Assembly: GCF_051014685.1 (NCBI RefSeq)
Contig: NW_027478420.1
Coordinates: 558,001 to 622,000 of the forward strand
Reading direction: 5' to 3'
Length of the DNA: 64,000 bases
From: Ptiloglossa arizonensis
Lineage: Eukaryota > Arthropoda > Insecta > Hymenoptera > Colletidae
The stretch's first letter is position 1, and each line of letters starts with the position of its first letter. The translations under genes and the position numbers were made by a program. The notes under the pieces are model-generated. The model saw only the letters and a program-made list of their open reading frames with translations. It ran no database searches and was not told where the DNA came from. Below, one piece after another: positions 56,131 to 64,000 of this stretch.

Positions 56131-57800
56131 TGTATAACGTATAACGTACAACGTATCACGTATAACGTATATCCTATAACGCATAACGTATATTCTATAA
56201 CGCATAACGTATAGCGTATAACGTATAACGTATACCGTATAACGTATAACGTATAACGTATAACGTATAACGTATAACGTATAACGTATAACGTATAACG
56301 TATAACGTATAACGTATAACGTATAACGTATAACGTATAACGTATAACGCATAACGTATAACGCATAACGTACAACGTATAACGTATAGCGTATAACGTA
56401 TAACGTATAACGTATAACGTACAACGTATAACGTCTAACGTTTAAAGCATAACGTACAACGAATAACGTATAACGTATAACGTATAACGTATAGCGTATA
56501 ACGTATAACGTATAACGTACAACGTATCACGTATAACGTATATCCTATAACGCATAACGTATATCCTATAACGCATAACGTATAGCGTACAACGCATAAC
56601 GTATACCGTATAACGTATAACGTATAACGTATAACGTATAACGTATAACGTATAACGCATAACGTATAACGTATAACGTATAATGTATAACGTATAATGT
56701 ATAACGTATAGCGTATAACGTATAACGTATAACGTATAACGTATAACGTATAACGTATAACGTATACCGTATAACGTATAACGTATAACGTATAACGTAT
56801 AACGTATAACGTATACCGTATAACGTATAACGTATAACGTATAACGTATAACGTATAACGTATAACGTATAACGTATAACGTATAACGTATAACGTATAA
56901 CGTATAACGTATAACGTATAACGTATAACGTATAACGTACAACGTATCACGTATAACGTATATCCTATAACACATAACGTATATCCTATAACGCATAACG
57001 TATAGCGTACAACGCATAACGTATACCGTATAACGTATAACGTATAACGTATAACGTATAACGTATAACGTATAACGTATAACGTATAACGTATAACGTA
57101 TAACGTATAACGTATACCGTATAACGTATAACGTATATCGTATAACGTATAACGTATAACGTATAACGTATAAAGAATAACGTATAACGTATAACGAATC
57201 ACGTATAAAGTATAACGTATAACGTATAACGTATAACGCATAACGTATAACGCATAACGTACAACGTATAACGTATATCCTATAACGCATAACGTATAGC
57301 GTACAACGCATAACGTATACCGTATAACGTATAACGTATAACGTATAACGTATAACGTATAACGTATAACGTATAACGTATAACGTATAACGTATAACGT
57401 ATAACGTATAACGTATAACGTATAACGTATAACGTATAACGTATAACGTATAACGTATAACGTACAACGTATCACGTATAACGTATATCCTATAACGCAT
57501 AACGTATATCCTATAACGCATAACGTATAGCGTACAACGCATAACGTATACCGTATAACGTATAACGTATAACGTATAACGTATAACGTATAACGTATAA
57601 CGTATAACGTATAACGTATAACGTATAACGTATAACGTATAACGTATAACGAATAACGTATAACGTATAACGTATAACGTATAACGTATAACGTATAACG
57701 TATAACGTATAACGTATAACGTATAACGTATAACGTATAACGCATAACGTATAACGCATATCGTATAACGTATAACGTGTAACGTACAACGTATAGCGTA
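56131..57800. repeat. S-module block
   Basis: tatattc near 56,190 and tctaacg, tttaaag, cataacg near 56,431 (a private tttaaag replaces tttaacg) start the block. tatatcc pairs with tatagcg+tacaacg+cataacg occur near 56.54, 56.96, 57.27 and 57.49 kb. A cacataacg variant near 56,969 recurs at 62,283. tataaag+aataacg with aatcacg is near 57,170. Confidence 0.83.
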
Positions 57801-58570
57801 TAACGTATAACGTATTACATATTACATATAACGTATAACGTACAACGTATAACGTATAACATATAACGTCTAACGTTTAACGTATAACGTACAACGTATA
57901 ACGTATAACGTATAACGTATAACGTATAACGTATCACGTATAACGTATAACGTATAACGTATAACGTATAACGTATAACGTATAACGTATAACGTGTAAC
58001 GTATAACGTATGACGTATAACGTATTACGTATTACGTATAACCTATAACGTCTAACGTATAACGTATAACGTATAACGTGTAACGTATAACGTATAACGA
58101 ATAACGTATAACGTATAACGTATAAAGTATAACGTATAACGTATAACGTATAACGTATAACGTATAACGTATAACGTTAAACGTATAACGTATAGCGTAT
58201 AACGTATAACGTATAACGTATAACGTATAACGTATAACGTATAACGTATAACGTATAACGTATAACGTATAACGCATAACGTATAACGCATAACGTATAA
58301 CGTATAACGTATAACGTATAACGTATAACGCATAACGTATAACGTATAACATATAACGTATAACGTATAACGTATAACGTATAACGTATAACGTATAACG
58401 TATAACGTACAACGTATAACGTTTAACGTATATCGTATAACGTATAACGTATAACGTATAACGTTTAACGTATAACGTATAACGTATAACGTATAACGTA
58501 TAACGTATAATGTATAACGTATAACGTATAACGTATAACGTATAACGTATAACGTATAACGTATAACGTA
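57801..58570. repeat. T-module block
   Basis: tattaca pair, tataaca, tctaacg+tttaacg, tatcacg and tgtaacg lead to tattacg+tattacg near 58,024 and ttaaacg at 58177. Two cataacg pairs and tataaca follow. tttaacg occurs near 58,422 (with tatatcg) and 58,463. It is duplicated at 63.1-63.9 kb, offset 5,306 bp. Confidence 0.85.
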
Positions 58571-58860
58571 TAACGTATGACGTATCACGTATAAGATATG
58601 ACCTATAACGTATACCGTATAACGTATAACGTATAACGTATAACGTATAACGTATAGCGTATTACGTATAACCTATAACGTCTAACATATAGCGTATAAC
58701 GTATATCGTATAACGTATAACGTGTTACGTATAATGTATTATGTATAACCTATAACGTCTAATGTATAACGTATAACGTATATCGTATAACGTATAATGT
58801 ATAACGTATAACGCATAACGTATTACATATAACGTATATCGTATAACGTATAACGTATAA
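58571..58860. repeat. P second half
   Basis: tatgacg, tatcacg, tataaga, tatgacc (about 58,577), the tatagcg, tattacg, tataacc group and tattatg+tataacc with tctaatg at 58738. A private tctaaca, tatagcg near 58,681 differs by one base from the copy at the right window edge. Confidence 0.84.
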
Positions 58861-60000
58861 CGTATAACGTATAACGTATAACGTATAACGTATAACGTAT
58901 AACGTATAACGTATAACGTATAACGTATAACGTATAACGCATAACGTATAACGCATAACGTACAACGTATAACGTATAGCGTATAACGTATAACGTATAA
59001 CGTACAACGTATAACGTCTAACGTTTAACGCATAACGTACAACGAATAACGTATAACGTATAACGTATAACGTATAGCGTATAACGTATAACGTATAACG
59101 TACAACGTATCACGTATAACGTATATCCTATAACGCATAACGTATATCCTATAACGCATAACGTATAGCGTACAACGCATAACGTATACCGTATAACGTA
59201 TAACGTATAACGTATAACGTATAACGTATAACGTATAACGCATAACGTATAACGTATAACGTATAACGTATAACGTATAATGTATAACGTATAACGTATA
59301 ACGTATAACGTATAACGTATAACGTATAACGTATAACGTATAACGTATAACGTATAACGTATAACGTACAACGTATAACGTATAACGTATATCGTATAAC
59401 GTATAACGTATAACGTATAACGTTTAACGTATATCGTATAACGTATAACGTATAACGTATAACGTATAACGTATAACGTATAACGTATAACGTATAACGT
59501 ATAACGTATAACGTATAACGTACAACGTATCACGTATAACGTATATCCTATAACGCATAACGTATATCCTATAACGCATAACGTATAGCGTACAACGCAT
59601 AACGTATACCGTATAACGTATAACGTATAACGTATAACGTATAACGTATAACGTATAACGTATAACGTATAACGCATAACGTATAACGCATAACGTATAA
59701 CGTATAACGCATAACGTATAACGCATAACGTATAACGTATAACGTATAACGTATAACGTATAACGTATAACGTATAACGTATAACGTATAACGTATAACG
59801 TATAACGTATAACGTATAACGTATAACGTATAACGTATAACGTATAAAGTATAACGTATAACGTATAACGTACAACGTATAACGTATAACGTATATCGTA
59901 TAACGTATAACGTATAACGTATAACGTTTAACGTATATCGTATAACGTATAACGTATAACGTATAAAGAATAACGTATAACGTATAACGAATCACGTATA
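58861..60000. repeat. S-module block
   Basis: tctaacg, tttaacg, cataacg, tacaacg, aataacg is near 59,018. tatatcc pairs with tatagcg+tacaacg+cataacg lie near 59.13 and 59.55 kb. tttaacg+tatatcg occurs near 59,424 and 59,928. tataaag+aataacg with aatcacg closes it near 59,963. Confidence 0.82.
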
Positions 60001-60900
60001 ACGTATAACGTATAACGTATAACGTATAACGCATAACGTATAACGCATAACGTACAACGTATAACGTATAGCGTATAACGTATAACGTATAACGTACAGC
60101 GTATAACGTATAACGTATAACGTATAACGTATAACGTATAACGTATAACGTATAACGCATAACGTATAACGTATAACGTATGACGTATCACGTATAAGGT
60201 ATGATCTATAACGCATAACGTATAGCGTATAACGCATAACGAATAACGTATAACGTATAACGTATAACGTATAACGTATAACGTATAACGTATAACGTAT
60301 AACGTATAACGTATAACGTATAACGTATAACGTATAACGTATAACGTATAACGTATAACGTATAACGTATAACGTATAACGTATAACGTATAACGCATAA
60401 CGTATAACGTATAACGTATAACGTATAACGTATAACGTATAACGTATAACGTATAACGTATAACGTATAACGTATAACGTATAACGTATAACGTATAACG
60501 TATATCCTTTAACGCATAACGTATAACGTATAACGTATATCGTATAACGTATAACGTATAACGTATAACGTATAACGTATAACGTATAACGTATAACGTA
60601 TAACGTATAACGTATAACGTATAACGTATAACGTATAACGTATAACGAATAACGTATAACGTATAACGTATAAAGTATAACGTATAACGTATAACGTATA
60701 ACGTATAACGTATAACGTATAACGCATAACGTATAACGCATAACGTATAACGTATAACGTATAACGTATAACGTATGACGTATAACGTATAACGTATAAC
60801 GTATAACGTATAACGTATAACGTATAACGTAGAACGTATAACGCATAACGTATAACGCATATCGTATAACGTATAACGTGTAACGTATAACGTATAGCGT
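60001..60900. repeat. Long near-perfect runs, distant copy of 32.4-33.2 kb
   Basis: tacagcg near 60,096, tatgacg, tatcacg, tataagg, tatgatc near 60,180 and tatatcc, tttaacg, cataacg near 60,505 are set in long perfect runs. An agaacg-type unit (tagaacg) near 60,830 is private. The marker order repeats 32.4-33.2 kb at an offset of 27,639 bp. Confidence 0.82.
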
Positions 60901-61500
60901 ATAACGTATAACGTATTACATATTACATATAACGTATAACGTACAACGTATAACGTATAACATATAACGTCTAACGTTTAACGTATAACGTACAACGTAT
61001 AACGTATAACGTATAACGTATAACGTATAACGTATAACGTATCACGTATAACGTATAACGTATAACGTATAACGTATAACGTATAACGTGTAACGTATAA
61101 CGTGTAACGTATAACGTATAACGTATAACGTATAACGTAAAACGTATAACGAATAACGTATAACGTATAACGTATAAAGTATAACGTATAACGTATAACG
61201 TATAACGTATAACGTATAGCGTACAACGCATAACGTATACCGTATAACGTATAACGTAACACGTATAAGGTATGACCTATAACGCATAACGTATACCGTA
61301 TAACGCATAACGTATAACGTATAACGTATAACGTATAACGTATGACGTATAACGTATAACGTATAACGTATAACGTATAACGTATAACGTATAACGTATA
61401 ACGTATAACGAATAACGTATAACGTATAACGTATAACGTATAACGTATAACGTATAACGTATAACGTATAACGTATAACGTATAACGTATAACGCATAAC
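60901..61500. repeat. T-derived block
   Basis: tattaca pair, tataaca, tctaacg+tttaacg, tatcacg, two tgtaacg units, then tatagcg+tacaacg and tataagg+tatgacc near 61.22-61.27 kb. There is no ttaaacg. It matches 33.3-33.8 kb at the same 27,639-bp offset, with private taaaacg and tatgacg units. Confidence 0.82.
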
Positions 61501-62242
61501 GTATAACGTATAACGTATGACGTATCACGTATAAGGTATGATCTATAACGCATAACGTATAGCGTATAACGCATAACGAATAACGTATAACGTATAACGT
61601 ATAACGTATAACGTATAACGCATAACGTATAACGCATAACGTATAACGCATATCGTGTAACGTATAACGTGTAACGTATAACGTATAACGTATAACGTAT
61701 AACGTATAACGTATAACGTATAAGGTATAACGTATAACGTATAACGTATAACGTATAACGTATAACGTATAACGTATAACGTATAACGTATAACGTATAA
61801 CGTATAACGTATAACGTACAACGTATAACGTATAACGTATAACGTATAACGTATAACGTATAACGTATAACGTACAACGTATAACGTATAACGTATAACG
61901 TATATCGTATAACGTATAACGTATAACGTATAACGTTTAACGTATATCGTATAACGTATAACGTATAACGTATAACGTATAACGTATAACGCATAACGTA
62001 TAACGTATAACGTATGACGTATCACGTATAAGGTATGATCTATAACGCATAACGTATAGCGTATAACGCATAACGAATAACGTATAACGTATAACGTATA
62101 ACGTATAACGTATAACGTATAACGTATAACGTATAACGTTTAACGTATATCGTATAACGTATAACGTATAACGTATAACGTATAACGTATAACGTATAAC
62201 GTATAACGTATAACGTATAACGTATAACGTATAACGTATAAC
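61501..62242. repeat. Two tatgatc clusters in perfect runs
   Basis: The group tatgacg, tatcacg, tataagg, tatgatc, cataacg, tatagcg, cataacg, aataacg occurs near 61,514 and again near 62,011, about 497 bp apart. Between them are tataagg and tttaacg+tatatcg. Another tttaacg+tatatcg is near 62,139. Confidence 0.78.
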
Positions 62243-63110
62243 GTATAACGTACAACGTATCACGTATAACGTATATCCTATAACACATAACGTATATCCT
62301 ATAACGCATAACGTATAGCGTACAACGCATAACGTATACCGTATAACGTATAACGTATAACGTATAACGTATAACGTATAACGTATAACGTATAACGTAT
62401 AACGTATAACGTATAACGTATACCGTATAACGTATAACGTATATCGTATAACGTATAACGTATAACGTATAACGTATAAAGAATAACGTATAACGTATAA
62501 CGAATCACGTATAAAGTATAACGTATAACGTATAACGTATAACGCATAACGTATAACGCATAACGTACAACGTATAACGTATATCCTATAACGCATAACG
62601 TATAGCGTACAACGCATAACGTATACCGTATAACGTATAACGTATAACGTATAACGTATAACGTATAACGTATAACGTATAACGTATAACGTATAACGTA
62701 TAACGTATAACGTATAACGTATAACGTATAACGTATAACGTATAACGTATAACGTATAACGTATAACGTACAACGTATCACGTATAACGTATATCCTATA
62801 ACGCATAACGTATATCCTATAACGCATAACGTATAGCGTACAACGCATAACGTATACCGTATAACGTATAACGTATAACGTATAACGTATAACGTATAAC
62901 GTATAACGTATAACGTATAACGTATAACGTATAACGTATAACGTATAACGTATAACGAATAACGTATAACGTATAACGTATAACGTATAACGTATAACGT
63001 ATAACGTATAACGTATAACGTATAACGTATAACGTATAACGTATAACGCATAACGTATAACGCATATCGTATAACGTATAACGTGTAACGTACAACGTAT
63101 AGCGTATAAC
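62243..63110. repeat. S-module block
   Basis: tacaacg, tatcacg, paired tatatcc with a cacataacg variant, then tatagcg+tacaacg+cataacg near 62.31, 62.60 and 62.82 kb. tataaag+aataacg with aatcacg is near 62,478. It copies 56.93-57.80 kb, offset 5,313 then 5,306 bp. Confidence 0.85.
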
Positions 63111-63880
63111 GTATAACGTATTACATATTACATATAACGTATAACGTACAACGTATAACGTATAACATATAACGTCTAACGTTTAACGTATAACGTACAA
63201 CGTATAACGTATAACGTATAACGTATAACGTATAACGTATCACGTATAACGTATAACGTATAACGTATAACGTATAACGTATAACGTATAACGTATAACG
63301 TGTAACGTATAACGTATGACGTATAACGTATTACGTATTACGTATAACCTATAACGTCTAACGTATAACGTATAACGTATAACGTGTAACGTATAACGTA
63401 TAACGAATAACGTATAACGTATAACGTATAAAGTATAACGTATAACGTATAACGTATAACGTATAACGTATAACGTATAACGTTAAACGTATAACGTATA
63501 GCGTATAACGTATAACGTATAACGTATAACGTATAACGTATAACGTATAACGTATAACGTATAACGTATAACGTATAACGCATAACGTATAACGCATAAC
63601 GTATAACGTATAACGTATAACGTATAACGTATAACGCATAACGTATAACGTATAACATATAACGTATAACGTATAACGTATAACGTATAACGTATAACGT
63701 ATAACGTATAACGTACAACGTATAACGTTTAACGTATATCGTATAACGTATAACGTATAACGTATAACGTTTAACGTATAACGTATAACGTATAACGTAT
63801 AACGTATAACGTATAATGTATAACGTATAACGTATAACGTATAACGTATAACGTATAACGTATAACGTATAACGTATAAC
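63111..63880. repeat. T-module block
   Basis: tattaca pair, tataaca, tctaacg+tttaacg, tatcacg, tgtaacg, tattacg+tattacg (about 63,330), ttaaacg (63483), tttaacg+tatatcg and tttaacg. It copies 57.8-58.57 kb. Confidence 0.86.
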
Positions 63881-64000
63881 GTATGACGTATCACGTATAA
63901 GATATGACCTATAACGTATACCGTATAACGTATAACGTATAACGTATAACGTATAACGTATAGCGTATTACGTATAACCTATAACGTCTAACGTATAGCG
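63881..64000. repeat. P second half, cut by the window edge
   Basis: tatgacg, tatcacg, tataaga, tatgacc near 63,883 and the tatagcg, tattacg, tataacc, tctaacg, tatagcg group run to the last base. By comparison with 58.57-58.86 kb, tattatg+tataacc should follow just outside the window. Confidence 0.85.

Larger units (their letters stand above)
1..64000. repeat. TATAACG 7-bp satellite array spanning the whole window
   Basis: Every stretch I read resolves into tandem copies of TATAACG or copies with one or two substitutions. About 9,149 units fit the window. Variants occur at all seven positions, for example cataacg, tctaacg, tacaacg, tatgacg, tatatcg, tataatg and tataacc. The only other unit length found is the 5-bp tatag, seen 21 times. 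Variant units cluster into recurrent modules (Q, R, P, S, T, defined in the summary) separated by perfect runs, so the array has higher-order structure. It runs off both window ends. No gene, RNA gene, transposon or unique spacer is visible. The minus strand is stop-free in perfect units in all frames and the plus strand has TAA every 21 bp in each frame, so open frames here are compositional. The role is unknown; structural heterochromatin is the usual interpretation of such arrays. Confidence 0.98.

Noticed and set aside
1..64000. Telomeric repeat
   Set aside because: A 7-bp unit recalls plant TTTAGGG, but TATAACG has no G-run or strand G-richness, and the array shows layered modules unlike terminal telomerase product.
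1..64000. CRISPR array
   Set aside because: There are no spacers: variant clusters are point-mutated units of the same 7-mer and recur in the same order many times.
1..64000. Replication-origin iterons of a plasmid or phage
   Set aside because: Iteron sets are short (tens to hundreds of bp) and flanked by a replication gene; here there are about 9,000 units and no gene.
1..64000. Promoters from TATAAC or TATAAAG words
   Set aside because: The words come from the unit itself at very high density with no gene downstream, so they cannot be told from background.
1..64000. Rho-independent terminators or hairpin regulators
   Set aside because: Self-complementarity is a general property of the unit; there is no GC-rich stem followed by a T-run.
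1..64000. tRNA, rRNA or other RNA genes
   Set aside because: No stretch departs from the 7-bp pattern long enough to encode one.
1..64000. Assigning a species or a known satellite family
   Set aside because: Drosophila virilis-group satellites are also 7-bp and AT-rich but have different units; nothing else in the window is diagnostic.

Overview
The whole 64 kb window is one uninterrupted satellite array of the 7-bp unit TATAACG (cyclic form ACGTATA; reverse complement CGTTATA). I found no unique sequence, gene, RNA gene or transposon, and no array edge: the window starts and ends inside the repeat. From window length and register I estimate about 9,149 units. The unit is 2/7 G+C (about 29%) and carries one CpG and one ACGT per 7 bp. 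A low-complexity array this large fits eukaryotic heterochromatin (centromeric, pericentromeric, subtelomeric, or on a sex or B chromosome) far better than a bacterial or viral genome. Nothing in the sequence identifies the species. Short AT-rich 7-bp satellites are known, for example in the Drosophila virilis group, but with different units.

The array is not featureless. Runs of 10 to 40 perfect units alternate with clusters of variant units, and the clusters recur in fixed order and spacing as larger modules. I call these Q (tcaaacg, then the 5-bp unit tatag, then tacgagg+tattacc), R (tacgagg+tatgacc, tatatcc+tataaag, cagaacg, tacaacg+aataaag), P (aagaacg, tattatg+tataacc, tctaatg, tataagg or tataaga + tatgacc, tattatg again), S (tatagcg+tacaacg+cataacg, tttaacg+cataacg+tacaacg+aataacg, tataaag+aataacg) and T (tgtaacg, tattacg+tattacg, ttaaacg, tttaacg+tatatcg). 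Variants are essentially all substitutions. The one length variant I found is the 5-bp unit tatag, present 21 times and always before tatatcc.

Layout: 1-586 near-pure array; 0.59-18.3 kb Q, R and P modules; 18.3-34.4 kb mainly S and T with some P, Q and R; 34.4-54.9 kb Q, R and P again, including a train of seven Q modules 1.55-2.34 kb apart; 54.9-64 kb P, S and T. The domains at about 22-34 kb and 54-64 kb are largely colinear. Several blocks of 1-2.5 kb are duplicated nearby or up to 32 kb away, as expected from repeated unequal exchange or amplification.

There are no genes to work together. The long minus-strand open frames are a by-product of the unit: CGTTATA has no stop in any frame, and since 7 is not a multiple of 3 all frames encode the same heptapeptide IRYTLYV. 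Module boundaries below are approximate to a few units, and marker positions were counted by hand.
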